From Clostridia bacterium (GTDB taxonomy: Bacteria > Bacillota > Clostridia > Oscillospirales > CAG-272), in the NCBI GenBank assembly GCA_017399105.1, contig JAFQEJ010000009.1, positions 1 to 64,000 on the forward strand: a stretch of 64,000 bases of DNA. The letters are read 5' to 3'. Shown in pieces: positions 8,340-17,979 of the stretch. The translations under genes were made by a program, and so were the position numbers. The notes under the pieces are model-generated. The model searched no databases. It saw only the letters and a list, made by a program, of their open reading frames with translations, and was not told the DNA's origin. Position 1 is the stretch's first letter. Every line of letters begins with the position of its first letter.

Positions 8340-9362
8340 TTATGCCTGCTTCTTGAGTCCGCCGAATTTTACCGGCTTGGTGAAGTTGTCGATATAGCGG
8401 ACGAGAAGGTTCATGATGAGAATGGCGAAGGATGCACCCTCGTTGTAGCCGCCGAAATAGCGGATGAATACCGTGATAATACCGCATCCGATGCCGAAGA
8501 TGATGCGTCCGGTTCTTGTAATGGGGGAGGTCACATAGTCGGTAGCCATAAAAATCGCTGCAAGCAGCAGACCGCCCGAGAAAATCTGGGAAAGCATGAA
8601 CTCGTGGGGGATGAAGGCAGAAGAAGAAGGGAGCAGATAACAGATCAGCGCCACGCTTCCCACATAGGCAATCGGAATGTGCCAGGTGATAACCTTTCGT
8701 ACCATCAGATAAATGAAGCCGGCGATCAGAAGCAGCGACGAAACCTCGCCGATGGTGCCGGGACAGCTTCCGATGATCAGATCCATCAGCGGAATGTCGG
8801 GCATTGTGCCCTGCTTTAACTGAGCAAGCGGCGTCGCACCTGCGAGAATATCGGCATCGCTTACCGATTCAAAGGCACCGATGGCACTTCCCGGCGGAAC
8901 ATAGCGGCTCATCAGATCGGGGAAGGACATAAAGAGGAATACTCTCGCCGCAAGGGCAGGATTGACCACGTTTTTTCCGATGCCGCCGAACAGCCCCTTG
9001 ACCACCACAATGGCAAAGAGCGCCCCCAGAACCGGCATCCAGAGCGGAACGCTCACCGGCAGATTGTAGGCAAGCAGCATGCCGGTGACCACCGCCGACA
9101 GATCGCCGATGGACTGATGTCGCTTTAAGATCAGGTTGAATAGCCCCTCGGAGAGCAAACATGCCGCCACACTCACCAGTGTCACGGTCAGCGCTCTCAT
9201 GCCGAAAATATAGCAGGCGAATACCAGCGGCGGCAGAAGCGCAATGACAACATCGAGCATAATGCCGCGCGTGCTGTCGGTCCCCTTGATGTGAGGGGAG
9301 GGAGATACGGTCAGCAGGGGCGGAAGTCCGCTGCCTCCCTCAATGGTTGTATTCTGATTCAT
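8340..9362 (-). CDS. rnfD: Rnf complex integral membrane subunit D
   Basis: A 340-residue membrane flavoprotein with about nine helices. The FMN-linked threonine is in ILAGATPLAQLK, matching the family motif GATPL. The ending MNLLVRYIDNFTKP is also typical. The start is set at ATG 9362, with GGAGAA upstream; an upstream TTG at 9374 overlaps this ribosome site and is unlikely to be used. It follows rnfC by 37 bases. Confidence 0.96.
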   Translation of the reverse strand: MNQNTTIEGGSGLPPLLTVSPSPHIKGTDSTRGIMLDVVIALLPPLVFACYIFGMRALTVTLVSVAACLLSEGLFNLILKRHQSIGDLSAVVTGMLLAYNLPVSVPLWMPVLGALFAIVVVKGLFGGIGKNVVNPALAARVFLFMSFPDLMSRYVPPGSAIGAFESVSDADILAGATPLAQLKQGTMPDIPLMDLIIGSCPGTIGEVSSLLLIAGFIYLMVRKVITWHIPIAYVGSVALICYLLPSSSAFIPHEFMLSQIFSGGLLLAAIFMATDYVTSPITRTGRIIFGIGCGIITVFIRYFGGYNEGASFAILIMNLLVRYIDNFTKPVKFGGLKKQA

Positions 9363-9399
9363 AGGGTTCTCCAAGATTTATCTAAGAATGAAATAATCG

Positions 9400-11085
9400 T
9401 TATTCTTCGTCAGCAGACGGCGCTTCTGCCTCTTCCTCAGCAGGCTCTGAATGCTCGACAGGGTGGGGCGCTTCCTCCGATGTACTGACATCTTCGGGCA
9501 TCACAGCCTCGTCTTCGAGTGCAGCTTCCTCTTCGTCAGCAGAGAGCGCTTCAGCCCTTGCCGCTTCCTTTGCCGCCAGCTTTGCAGCTTTGGCAGCGGC
9601 AGCTTCAGCCTTTTCTGCGGCTTTTCTTGCCTTCTCGGCAGCTTTTGCCGCGCGAAGCTCTTCTTTGGTCAGAGCAGGTACAGCTTTCTCGGGCTCGGGA
9701 GATGCCTCGGCTGTTTCTTCGGCTTTTGCTACAGCTTCAGCCTGAAGCTTGGCTCGCTCCTCTTCCCGTGCCTTTGCAGCCTTCTTTTCCTCGTTTACTC
9801 GAGCCTTGGCTGCGCGGATATACTGTACAATGGGAACTTGTCCGGGGCATATATAGGAGCAGGTACCGCACTCTACACAGGAGAGAATGTCCCATTTTTC
9901 GCAGGCCTCCAGATTATCGGAAGCCGCATACTGTGCCAGATAGGCGGGCATCAGATGCATGGGGCATGCCTCAACGCAGCGTCCGCAGCGAATGCAGGCA
10001 AAATGCTCACTCTGCTTTGCCAGCTTTGCCGAGAAGCAGAGGATTGCCGAGCTGCCCTTCACAATGGGAGCGTTCACATCCCATACAGCATTTCCCATCA
10101 TGGGACCGCCCGCGATGATCTTCTTGGGCTCCCCCTTGAAGCCGCCGCAGAAATTGATCACATCAATCATGGGCGTACCGATGGGGACAATCACATTGCC
10201 CGGCTTATTCACGCAATCGCCGTCCACCGTCACAATGCGCTCGATAAGCGGCAGTCCCTTGGCGAACGCCGTAAATACAGCGGCAGTGGTGGCGGCATTG
10301 AAGATCACACAGCCAACCTCCGAAGGAAGCTTACCGGCAGGCAGCTCCTTTCCCGTGAGAGCGTAAATGAGCTGGCGCTCGTCCCCCTGCGGGTATTTGG
10401 TTTGGAGCTCCTTCACCGAGATCAGTCCGCCCTCGCCGAGCAGCGCCTCTAATTTATCAATGGCACCTCTCTTGTTGTCCTCCACCGCAATGATACCGTG
10501 ACGGAGTCCCAGCGCCTTCAGTAAAATCTTTGTTCCGTTGATCACCGACGCCGGATGCTCAAGCAGCAGTCTGTGGTCTGCTGTAATATAGGGTTCGCAT
10601 TCGGCACAGTTGACAATCAGCGTTTCAACCTTGCCCATGGCTGAGGAGAGCTTCGCATGGGTCGGGAAGGAAGCTCCTCCCATACCGGTGATGCCCGCCT
10701 CGCGGATGATGGCAGTAATTTCCTCGGAGGGAACATCGCCCAGCCTGCGTCCGAGGGGAGCAACAGAAGGATCGAGCGCATCCTCGCCGTCGTTTGCGAT
10801 AATAACCGCCATGCTCTTTGTGCCGTTGGGCAGCGTGACATTGTCAATCTTCTCCACAATGCCCGAAACGCTGGAATGGACGGGAGCACCGAGGCCGTTC
10901 ACCTCGCCGAGCTTCTGTCCGCGAAGAACTCTGTCGCCAACCTTCACGGTGCAGACGGCAGGAGCACCGATATGCTGCTGCAGGGGAATATAAACGCGAG
11001 CGGGAGCCGGCATGCGCACAGTCTGGCATTTTGCCGTATGCTTATGCTCCTCCACATGAAATCCGCCTTTGAAGGTCAGTGGCAT
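9400..11085 (-). CDS. rnfC: Rnf complex NADH-oxidoreductase subunit C
   Basis: A 561-residue peripheral subunit that passes electrons to NAD+. It begins with the RnfC barrel-sandwich domain. A nucleotide- and flavin-binding region of the NuoF type follows (GITGMGGASFPTHAKLS near residues 130-146; NCAECEPYITADHRLL). Two 4Fe-4S motifs, CIRCGRCVEACP and CVECGTCSYICP, come next. The last 130 or so residues are a charged, alanine/lysine/glutamate-rich tail of low complexity, as in other RnfC proteins. ATG 11085 has GAGGTGA upstream; the promoter at 11141-11169 heads the operon. Confidence 0.96.
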   Translation of the reverse strand: MPLTFKGGFHVEEHKHTAKCQTVRMPAPARVYIPLQQHIGAPAVCTVKVGDRVLRGQKLGEVNGLGAPVHSSVSGIVEKIDNVTLPNGTKSMAVIIANDGEDALDPSVAPLGRRLGDVPSEEITAIIREAGITGMGGASFPTHAKLSSAMGKVETLIVNCAECEPYITADHRLLLEHPASVINGTKILLKALGLRHGIIAVEDNKRGAIDKLEALLGEGGLISVKELQTKYPQGDERQLIYALTGKELPAGKLPSEVGCVIFNAATTAAVFTAFAKGLPLIERIVTVDGDCVNKPGNVIVPIGTPMIDVINFCGGFKGEPKKIIAGGPMMGNAVWDVNAPIVKGSSAILCFSAKLAKQSEHFACIRCGRCVEACPMHLMPAYLAQYAASDNLEACEKWDILSCVECGTCSYICPGQVPIVQYIRAAKARVNEEKKAAKAREEERAKLQAEAVAKAEETAEASPEPEKAVPALTKEELRAAKAAEKARKAAEKAEAAAAKAAKLAAKEAARAEALSADEEEAALEDEAVMPEDVSTSEEAPHPVEHSEPAEEEAEAPSADEE

Positions 11086-11140
11086 CAGATCACCTCGTAA
11101 AATGTTGGTTTTTGCTGTTCTGCAAGATTTAACAAAGTAC

Positions 11141-11169
11141 ATTATACTACGAATTGCATAAAAAGGCAA
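11141..11169 (-). promoter_or_regulatory. Promoter of the rnf operon
   Basis: Minus-strand TTGCCT and TATAAT separated by 17 bases, about 56 bases upstream of the rnfC start. It lies back to back with the tRNA promoter at 11239. Confidence 0.65.
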
Positions 11170-11238
11170 GAGAATTTCGCGATTTTTTCACATTTTTTAC
11201 GATAACAAAATTTTGCGTAAAAAAAGTTAAAAAAACAC

Positions 11239-11267
11239 TTGACAAACAATCTGCGTTGTGATATAAT
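11239..11267 (+). promoter_or_regulatory. Promoter of tRNA-Met/tRNA-Glu
   Basis: Perfect TTGACA and TATAAT with a 17-base spacer, ending 17 bases before the first tRNA. It is one of the strongest promoters in the window, as expected for stable RNA. Confidence 0.9.
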
Positions 11268-11284
11268 AATCGAGCGCAAAAGAT

Positions 11285-11361
11285 GGCGGAATAGCTCAGT
11301 TGGCTAGAGCATCCGGTTCATACCCGGCAGGTCACCGGTTCAAATCCAGTTTCCGCCACCA
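11285..11361 (+). tRNA. tRNA-Met (CAT anticodon)
   Basis: A 77-base cloverleaf with acceptor stem GGCGGAA/TTCCGCC, anticodon loop TTCATAC, and encoded CCA. Compared with usual clostridial elongator tRNA-Met, two stem positions are mismatched: the outer pair of the anticodon stem (T against C) and the middle pair of the T stem (C against A). A CAT anticodon can also belong to tRNA-Ile2 after modification, so the identity is likely but not certain. Confidence 0.88.
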
Positions 11362-11366
11362 TCCAC

Positions 11367-11441
11367 GGCCCGTTGGTCAAGCGGTTAAGACACGGCCCTT
11401 TCACGGCTGTAACATGGGTTCGATTCCCGTACGGGTCACCA
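11367..11441 (+). tRNA. tRNA-Glu (TTC anticodon)
   Basis: A 75-base cloverleaf with acceptor GGCCCGT/ACGGGTC, anticodon stem CGGCC/GGCTG around loop CTTTCAC, T loop TTCGATT and encoded CCA. It follows tRNA-Met by five bases and shares its promoter. Confidence 0.95.
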
Positions 11442-11446
11442 AAACA

Positions 11447-11478
11447 GAAAACCACTCATCAGAGTGGTTTTTTTGTTT
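11447..11478 (+). terminator. Terminator of the tRNA-Met/Glu unit
   Basis: An 8-bp stem AACCACTC/GAGTGGTT with a four-base loop, followed by a run of T bases. Confidence 0.9.
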
Positions 11479-11524
11479 TATTATCCATCTTTCTGAAGAG
11501 AAAGCGATGTTTAGTTTAAATTGT

Positions 11525-11959
11525 CTATTGATTCTGGTGCTTCTTTTTTAACATTTCATTAAGTTTGGCAGTATTCCTTTTGATCATCGAATATATGATC
11601 ACCCATATAACGATATAGCCCACAATGAAAATACCCGAAAAGATCAAGATGGGAGCTGTGCCCCCTTCCAGCCAGTCGTTGAGCAGATAGGTGCCGAGAT
11701 AGCTGATGTATAAAACACATCCATGAATTAAAATCGCCGCCATCAACGGCAACCGTTCAATTTGGTAGAGGGCATTCATTCCGCCTGCGATAAAGGCAAG
11801 TGCGGTTAATGAAAATATCCCCATGCAGACTTGATTTACGGTTAAGGTGTCAATAGCAGCAGTCTGCTGTAAAATCAGATAAAGTATTGCCAATACGATC
11901 GGACCAATACCGCAAGCGATTACCCCGCGGCGCAAAAATTCCAAAACAAACCTTCTCAT
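11525..11959 (-). CDS. DUF3021 family membrane protein
   Basis: A 144-residue protein with four predicted membrane helices (about residues 10-30, 43-62, 70-92 and 103-127) and a short basic cytoplasmic tail (KLNEMLKKKHQNQ). Size, helix layout and position fit the DUF3021 family, which is usually encoded beside a LytTR regulator and is thought to modulate it. It overlaps the LytTR gene by four bases (ATGA) and is the last gene of the ABC-2 operon. Its molecular role is not established. Confidence 0.82.
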   Translation of the reverse strand: MRRFVLEFLRRGVIACGIGPIVLAILYLILQQTAAIDTLTVNQVCMGIFSLTALAFIAGGMNALYQIERLPLMAAILIHGCVLYISYLGTYLLNDWLEGGTAPILIFSGIFIVGYIVIWVIIYSMIKRNTAKLNEMLKKKHQNQ

Positions 11960-12399
11960 ATTCCTTCATACCTCCTTCTGATTTCTGTAAAGCACCGTCT
12001 TGAGACATATTCCCGATATCCGCAATAAAACACAGCATCTACGCCGCCGCTGAATACCGCATCAAAACGCAGAATACGATGCTCATTGGCAAGGGTGGAT
12101 TTGTTAATGCGAATAAAATAAGAGGGCAGAACAGCCTCCAGATCACGAAGTCGATCCTTGAGCGAATAGCGATTGCCTTTTATATCAATGGCAATCACTT
12201 TTCTGTTAAGAACGGTAATACATTCAATTTCCCCAAATGATAGCTTCCGCATCTCATCATCTCTGTATCCCATTATGTTGTCTGCACCGGAAAAGCTGCA
12301 GATAAGATTTTCTATTTGTTCGGTCAGCGAGGAAGGAGCATGGGCGACTACGGTTATTTCTTCTTCAGCATCCTTGTCAATAATGAGTTTGTACTTCAT
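11956..12399 (-). CDS. LytTR-family DNA-binding regulator
   Basis: A 147-residue protein. The C-terminal part (about 55-145) is a LytTR domain. Visible features are the segment ECITVLNRKVIAIDIKGNRYSLKDRLRDL, the FIRINKSTLAN core motif (here SYFIRINKSTLANEHRI) and a final basic helix (RRCFTEIRRR). The N-terminal 50 residues lack a receiver domain, so it is a stand-alone regulator of the type coupled to DUF3021 proteins. It begins just after the permease stop and overlaps the DUF3021 gene. Autoregulation of the operon is a reasonable inference from the family. Confidence 0.88.
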   Translation of the reverse strand: MKYKLIIDKDAEEEITVVAHAPSSLTEQIENLICSFSGADNIMGYRDDEMRKLSFGEIECITVLNRKVIAIDIKGNRYSLKDRLRDLEAVLPSYFIRINKSTLANEHRILRFDAVFSGGVDAVFYCGYREYVSRRCFTEIRRRYEGI

Positions 12400-12401
12400 C
12401 T

Positions 12402-13142
12402 CTAAAAATCCTTACTGTTTTTCACTTGCCTGAGGAAGCAGAGCACAGCAGCTGTCGTTATGGTTACACTGTATAGAAGAATTGGCAGAATGTGTGCTGC
12501 TGCAAGCTCAAGGCTTCGGTTAAATAACGCTTTCTCCATTTCCGCTGCGTGAATAAAAGGGAGCGCGTTCGCAATTTTCTCGAATGAGCCGCCCACAAGC
12601 TTCAAATCAAACCACACGCCCGAAAGCCATGCAGAAAGATTGGTCAGCAGTGCTCCGCAAATACCGCCGACCTGCTTCACGCTAAAAATACTGCCGCACA
12701 AAAGCCCCAGTGCGATATGGAATACAGCCATAGGAACAATGCCAATGACAGCATAAACAATATTTACGTTAATGGTCAGCCCCAAGGGGATCGCAAGCAG
12801 ATAGCAAATTGCCGTCTGTACGAGAGCAATGGGCAAGAGCGGAAGCATATATCCCATGATAAAATCAAAGCCCGTAAGAGGTGTTGTGTATAATCTTTGC
12901 AGGAAGGCGCTTTCGCGGTCTTTGGCAATCAAGGTTGCGGAAAACAGTGTCATAAACGACAGCCCGAACACGGTAATGCCGGGAGTCAAAGTGTCAATTT
13001 CAAACAGGCTCACGGGTATGTTTGACTGTATCGCACTGAGAAGCAGCAGTAAGATCAGAGGAAATCCAAAACCGAAGCCAAGATTGATCGGATCACGCAA
13101 AATCTCTTTTGCGCATCTTTTAGCAAAGGTGATCATTCTCAT
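12402..13142 (-). CDS. ABC-2 type transporter permease
   Basis: A 246-residue membrane protein with six predicted helices and the ABC-2 layout: a cytoplasmic start (KRCAKEILRDP), a first helix, and a conserved cytoplasmic segment (LIAKDRESAFLQRLYTTPL) between helices 2 and 3. It pairs with the ATPase encoded just upstream, overlapping it by four bases. Such two-gene exporters move drugs, peptides or lipids outward; the substrate here is unknown. The LytTR gene follows after two bases. Confidence 0.9.
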   Translation of the reverse strand: MRMITFAKRCAKEILRDPINLGFGFGFPLILLLLLSAIQSNIPVSLFEIDTLTPGITVFGLSFMTLFSATLIAKDRESAFLQRLYTTPLTGFDFIMGYMLPLLPIALVQTAICYLLAIPLGLTINVNIVYAVIGIVPMAVFHIALGLLCGSIFSVKQVGGICGALLTNLSAWLSGVWFDLKLVGGSFEKIANALPFIHAAEMEKALFNRSLELAAAHILPILLYSVTITTAAVLCFLRQVKNSKDF

Positions 13143-13867
13143 AAAGCAGCCTCCTTCACAATAGCAACAAATGCCGCTTCAAAATTTTCGGTTCCTGCTT
13201 TTTGCTTCAATTCATCCGCTGTTCCCGTTTCAAGAAGTCTGCCGCTTTTCATAATGCCTATGCGATCGGAAAGCACCTCGGCTTCTTCCATATAATGTGT
13301 CGTCATAATAATCGTCACTTTGCCTTTCAAAGAGCGAATCCCGTCCCACAGCTCGTGTCTTGCAATAACATCCAAACCAAGTGTAGGTTCATCCAGAAAC
13401 AGAATTTCGGGTTCACCGATAAGTGCCATTGCAATGCTGACACGTCGCTGCCAACCGCCGGAAAGCTTGCCGACTTTTCTTTGCAGAACGGTATCTAAGG
13501 CAAATTGCTCGGAAAGCTCTCTGATCTTTGTTTTCGTCTTTTCTTTGGTTAATCTGTAAATACCGCAGATCAGCTCCAGATTCTCCTTTACAGAAAGGTT
13601 CGGCGCGACGGCAGTTTCCTGCGGAGATACACCAATGATCTGCTTTACCTGTCCAGCTTGCTTCATTATGCTGTAACCACCCACGAAAGCATCTCCGCCG
13701 GATGGTTTGACCAAACAGGTCAGCATTTTTATTGTCGTTGTCTTTCCCGCACCGTTGACTCCCAACAAAGAAAACAACTCTCCCGGTTGAATATCCAAAT
13801 TGAGATTGTCCACAGCGATCAGATCTTTATACCGCTTTGTAAGATCTATTATTCTAATTGCGTACAT
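13139..13867 (-). CDS. ABC-2 exporter ATP-binding protein
   Basis: A 242-residue nucleotide-binding subunit. Walker A is GVNGAGKTT near residues 38-46, the signature is LSGGWQRRVSIA near 134-145, and Walker B is ILFLDEPTLGLD. The H-loop histidine lies in MTTHYMEEAE. It is the first gene of a four-gene minus-strand operon (ATPase, permease, LytTR, DUF3021) with overlapping or near-touching genes. Resemblance to DrrA/CcmA-type subunits suggests drug or lantibiotic export, but that is inference only. An AT-rich stretch with TATAAT lies upstream near 13910. Confidence 0.93.
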   Translation of the reverse strand: MYAIRIIDLTKRYKDLIAVDNLNLDIQPGELFSLLGVNGAGKTTTIKMLTCLVKPSGGDAFVGGYSIMKQAGQVKQIIGVSPQETAVAPNLSVKENLELICGIYRLTKEKTKTKIRELSEQFALDTVLQRKVGKLSGGWQRRVSIAMALIGEPEILFLDEPTLGLDVIARHELWDGIRSLKGKVTIIMTTHYMEEAEVLSDRIGIMKSGRLLETGTADELKQKAGTENFEAAFVAIVKEAAL

Positions 13868-14150
13868 ACAGCATGATTCTCCATTTTGATTCTTGTTTAC
13901 AGCTACTATTATATCAAATAAAAACAGAAAAAGGGCATTTATAGCCTGTTCGGTTGTTTGCGGTGTCTCATCGGTTATGGAAAGCTTGTGGCATTAGAAA
14001 TCATCACGCATCACAAAACATTCTGAAAAGCACGCAAGGACTGTCCCGCATGCTCACCTTTCGACGGCGACATGATTGGGCACACTCCCTGCTTATCCTG
14101 CCGGTGTCGAATCAAATGTGCTCTGATGATTTATATTCACCATAAAATGC

Positions 14151-15215
14151 GGATTATATGATGCGGTCTTCCCCCACATTGCCACCTCTTCCTCGCTGAT
14201 TGCCGAAGGTACCTATTATGACCTGACCCAGCTTCCCCATGTGGACTTCACGCAGCCCTGGTGGGATCAGCGCTCGGTTGAAGATCTTTCGATTAACAAC
14301 AAGCTCTTCCTTGTGGCGTCCGATATCACCATTCTCGACGATGATGCCACATCGGGTATCATTTTCAACAAGGCAATGGCGCAGGACTACAATTCTCCCG
14401 ACTTCTATGAGCTGGTCAAGACCGGCAAATGGACGCTTGATGCACTGGTCGATGCCACCAAGGAAGTTGCGGGCGACCTCAACGGCGACTCTGTCATCAA
14501 TGAAGAGGATCGCTACGGCATCATCGGACAGCTTGACTTTGCCCATTCCTGCTTCATCGGCGCAGGCTCGAAGTTTGCCGGGAAGAATACGGACGACCTG
14601 CCCTATGACTCCTTCTATAACGAGCGCAATGTGGCAGTATGCGAAAAAATCCTCGATATCATGTACAACACCGACAACTTCTACAACGCGCACAGGCTTC
14701 CGGTCAAGGGAAATGAAGTCTTTGCAAACAACCAGGGGCTCTTCAAGTGGATCCGTTTGGAGGATATCACCAAGCTGCGCCGGTACGATGTGGAATTCGG
14801 TATTCTGCCCACCCCCAAGTATGACGAGCAGCAGGATACCTACTACAGCGCGGTCAGTTCCCACAACGGCACGCTTCTGACCGTTCCCGTTATCCACAAC
14901 AACCCCGAAATGGTGGGCTGCATCCTCGAAGCGCTTGCCGCAGAGTCCAAATATGTCCTTATTCCCGCCTACTACGATCTGACACTGATCTCCAAGGGCA
15001 TCCGCGATGAGCAGTCGGAGGAGATGCTCGACATCATTGTCAGCCAGCGCTCCTTTGACTTCGGCGACATCTTCGGCTTCGGCGGCTTTGCAGAGACATG
15101 GCTCTACATGACCTATTATGATCAGAAGGATATCGCTTCCCTCTATGAGAAGACCTCTAAAAAGATCGGCAATGACATCGAAAAGCTGATCGAAAAGGTT
15201 CTTGAGCTTGATTGA
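14151..15215 (+). pseudogene. 5'-truncated extracellular solute-binding protein
   Basis: From about 14151 the frame reads GLYDAVFPHIATSSSLIAEG and then PWWDQRSVEDLSINNKLFL. It stays colinear with the last two thirds of the lipoprotein binding proteins at 35238, 36758 and 57316 (shared PWWDQ, YYDLTLISKGIRDE and EEMLDII segments). The first 150 or so residues, including signal peptide and lipobox, are missing, and no start or ribosome site fits. A GTG at 14241 would give 324 residues without export signal. The 280 bases before it hold no recognisable remnant. I read it as a gene beheaded by deletion or recombination. Confidence 0.8.
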
Positions 15216-15230
15216 CAAATAAATCAATAA

Positions 15231-15270
15231 AAAGCGGTCTGACGCATACCAAAACGTCAGACCGTTTGTA
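15231..15270 (+). terminator. Hairpin terminator
   Basis: A 10-bp perfect stem CGGTCTGACG/CGTCAGACCG follows the truncated binding-protein gene, with a short T-rich tail and an A tract on the left side. Confidence 0.7.
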
Positions 15271-15390
15271 GTTTATGAGCGTAAAGCCGAGGTATTTGTG
15301 CAAGGTGCTTTTCACGGTGCTGCGATTTCAAGCAAGCGCCTGATTTGGCGGAGAAATCCCCGCCGCAGAGCAAACAGCGCATGCAGGTCG

Positions 15391-17826
15391 TCAGCTCTCC
15401 CCATCCGGTTCGATTATGACCAGGTTGCGGTACATATATCGGTTAGGGCTCAACGTCCAGCCTTTTCCCGATTCCGAGGTGAAGCCGGAGATGGTGATGA
15501 CCTCGGTGGGATGGTAGAGATAACCGCCCTTGTCCGCCACCTCTTTCTCGTAGCCCGCATCGGTCCAGGCGGGAACAATGTCGCCCAGCAGATAGATGCT
15601 CTTGTGGTTGCCGGCGCGCTTGGAGTCATCCACATGCAGACCGTCGATGGTGATGGAGCGGGGCATATAGCACTCGTATCCGAAATAGTGGAAGCCGGTA
15701 TAGTTTCCGCCAATCAGCACATTGTTGTTGACCGGATCGCCGCAGTTGGGGATCCAGGTGCAGTTTTTGATCACCACATCGCCCTTCCAGGTGGAGCCGT
15801 AATCGGCACGGAGATTGATGAAGGAGGAACCGTACAGGGTGGAGTTCTCCACGGACAGCGTGCCGCAGCCGATGGCGTTGAGGCACTGATGTCCCAGGGT
15901 GGAATTCCTGATGGTTACATTAGCTACGCCCTGATGCGCGTCGAATCTGGAGAAGGAGCAGCCGTCCAGTACGATATTCTTGCAGAAGTTGGAATTCATC
16001 AGCCCCCAATATGCCGGATTGCAAATATCGGTGGTCTGTCTGCAGTTTTCAAAGGTCAGATTGACAGAGCGTGCAAGGAGGATGTCATAGGAACCCATCT
16101 TGGAGTTCTGTTGGGGATCCTGTGACTGATAGGTTTTGTGTCCGGTAAAGGTGCAGTTTCTGACGGTGATATTGGCACAGTCGCTGGTTTGCAGAAAGCC
16201 GCCATAGGGCGCGCCGTGACTGCCTTCGCCGGTGATCAAGTGTACAATCCCCTCCACCACCACATTGGAACGGGAGATGTGAATGCCGCGGGCATAGTAG
16301 TTATAGTAGGATTCAGACCGGTTGGCAATCGTGGTGAACTCTCCGCCCCTGACGGTCAGTACCTCTGTGTCAACAGGCAGGTATGTGGCGTCGGTGATTA
16401 CATCGTAATCCCACATGATGGGAGCGCGGGGGTCAATTGTGCCGTCGGTATCGACCAGAAGAATGTCGGTTTGATAGTTTCCGTTGGATGCATTGACACC
16501 TGCACGGATATACTGCAGGACATTGGTATTATTGACAATGACAATAGAGGGGGCTTGCAGGGTAATACCGAGATTCTCCTGTCCTGCCTTCAGGGTGGTC
16601 AGCCCCTCAAGAGGGGAGGGAGTATGGGCAGAGACAACATGAAAGATGTTGACAAGTCGCTTGTCAATGCCAAACTGCGAATCGTCGATGATGAACTTGG
16701 CGCCGGTCCAGTCGGTATCTGTACGGATGACAGCACAGGCATTTGCCTCGCCGATATAGTAGACCGCTCCTTCGTCTGCTTTGACGGGAAGATTTTTGGT
16801 ATTAGCGTACTCGTGGGCAGCAATGATAGCGCTCATATCGTCGGTTCTGCCGTCTCCCATGGCACCGAATTGGCTGTAGGATACAGTCTGCATCAGATCG
16901 AAGGAGCAGGAGGGAGAATCGAGGGCGACAGTCCCCTCTCTCCCTGCAAGGGTATCATACAAGAATTGGAGGAAGCCGCGGGCATAGCCGCCTACAGCGG
17001 TACTGCTGCGGATAACCAGATCGCTGTCCGCAAACTCCAACTCGCAGAAGCCCTCTTTAGCAGGCGCCTCGTCGGAAAAAAGAATGGCAGGACCGTTATA
17101 CGCCTCATCTTGCTCTATAATGTCCAGCCACAGACCATACTTATCATAGAGATGGGACTGAACGGTTTTGGCATCGTTCTTTGCTTCGGTAGCGGCGGTA
17201 CGGATCATAATTGCGAACTCAGACAGGCTTCTTTTGCCGAGGGTAATCTCCTTCAGCGCAAACTCCTGTGCCTTGATGTTGGAATAACCGGCGGGGACGG
17301 TCAGATCGGTGACAGTGACAGCTGCTTCGGGATCTCCGGTATAGCCGAAAATGTCGGTGAGGAAGGTCTCCACGCCCTGCATAACAGCAGCATCTGAGCC
17401 TCCTCCCACATAGATGCGGGTACCCGAGGAATAGGCGTAGCAGCCCTTTGGACCTACCGAATGGGGATCGAGGAGATTTCCTTGCTCAGAAGAACGAAGC
17501 GCGTTGCCCACGACAATCTCAAAATCCGATACGGGATTTTTTTCCCAGTCGGTGGTGATCGTGGGATTGAGACCGCACTTTTCCATATACTTGCGCAGAT
17601 AGATGGCAGCATCGGTCACAACGCTCGAGGAAGTATCGCTGCGGACAATGGTATATCGGGTCGCGCCGCCCGAAGCCAGTATAATATCCGCAGCGGGAGC
17701 CAAGGCGGCGGAAACATCGATATCAGCCGAGGTATCTTTCGTGTCGATATTATCTCTGCCGCAGCCCGTAAGGACAAACACTGCCAGCAGTGTGAGCGTA
17801 GTCAGAAGGAAGCAGATTCGTTTCAT
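15391..17826 (-). CDS. Secreted lipoprotein with right-handed beta-helix domain
   Basis: An 811-residue lipoprotein. The signal peptide ends in lipobox LTGC with cysteine 22. Residues of about 45-165 resemble the small N-terminal domain often found before glycoside hydrolase or DUF4838 domains (TDAAIYLRKYMEKCGL, FEIVVGN). The region from about 320 starts with SQFGAMGDGRTDDMSAIIAA, the hallmark entry of pectate-lyase-type parallel beta-helices. It continues with repeated short strands such as VVVEGIVHLI, ITVRNCTFTGH and VTIRNSTLG. This fold suggests a polysaccharide lyase or glycosidase acting on the cell surface; no catalytic residues can be assigned with confidence. ATG 17826 follows GGAGAAC. 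Confidence 0.85.
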   Translation of the reverse strand: MKRICFLLTTLTLLAVFVLTGCGRDNIDTKDTSADIDVSAALAPAADIILASGGATRYTIVRSDTSSSVVTDAAIYLRKYMEKCGLNPTITTDWEKNPVSDFEIVVGNALRSSEQGNLLDPHSVGPKGCYAYSSGTRIYVGGGSDAAVMQGVETFLTDIFGYTGDPEAAVTVTDLTVPAGYSNIKAQEFALKEITLGKRSLSEFAIMIRTAATEAKNDAKTVQSHLYDKYGLWLDIIEQDEAYNGPAILFSDEAPAKEGFCELEFADSDLVIRSSTAVGGYARGFLQFLYDTLAGREGTVALDSPSCSFDLMQTVSYSQFGAMGDGRTDDMSAIIAAHEYANTKNLPVKADEGAVYYIGEANACAVIRTDTDWTGAKFIIDDSQFGIDKRLVNIFHVVSAHTPSPLEGLTTLKAGQENLGITLQAPSIVIVNNTNVLQYIRAGVNASNGNYQTDILLVDTDGTIDPRAPIMWDYDVITDATYLPVDTEVLTVRGGEFTTIANRSESYYNYYARGIHISRSNVVVEGIVHLITGEGSHGAPYGGFLQTSDCANITVRNCTFTGHKTYQSQDPQQNSKMGSYDILLARSVNLTFENCRQTTDICNPAYWGLMNSNFCKNIVLDGCSFSRFDAHQGVANVTIRNSTLGHQCLNAIGCGTLSVENSTLYGSSFINLRADYGSTWKGDVVIKNCTWIPNCGDPVNNNVLIGGNYTGFHYFGYECYMPRSITIDGLHVDDSKRAGNHKSIYLLGDIVPAWTDAGYEKEVADKGGYLYHPTEVITISGFTSESGKGWTLSPNRYMYRNLVIIEPDGES

Positions 17827-17979
17827 GATTGTTCTCCTGTACTTAGGATGTGTGCCTGCACGGTATATATTTATCATGTATTATAACACAGGATCATGCC
17901 ATACAATAGGATTATTTCATACAAAGTATCAAGATACTGAACAAAAATGACTGTACATCCAACACGAAGCCGAGATGAT

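Noticed and set aside
11525..13867. ABC-2/LytTR/DUF3021 operon as a new bacteriocin system
   Set aside because: The arrangement is a known common Firmicutes layout, and no precursor peptide or modification gene is next to it.
14241..15215. A functional 324-residue protein from GTG 14241
   Set aside because: Homology clearly extends upstream of this codon, no ribosome site is present, and export signals are missing.
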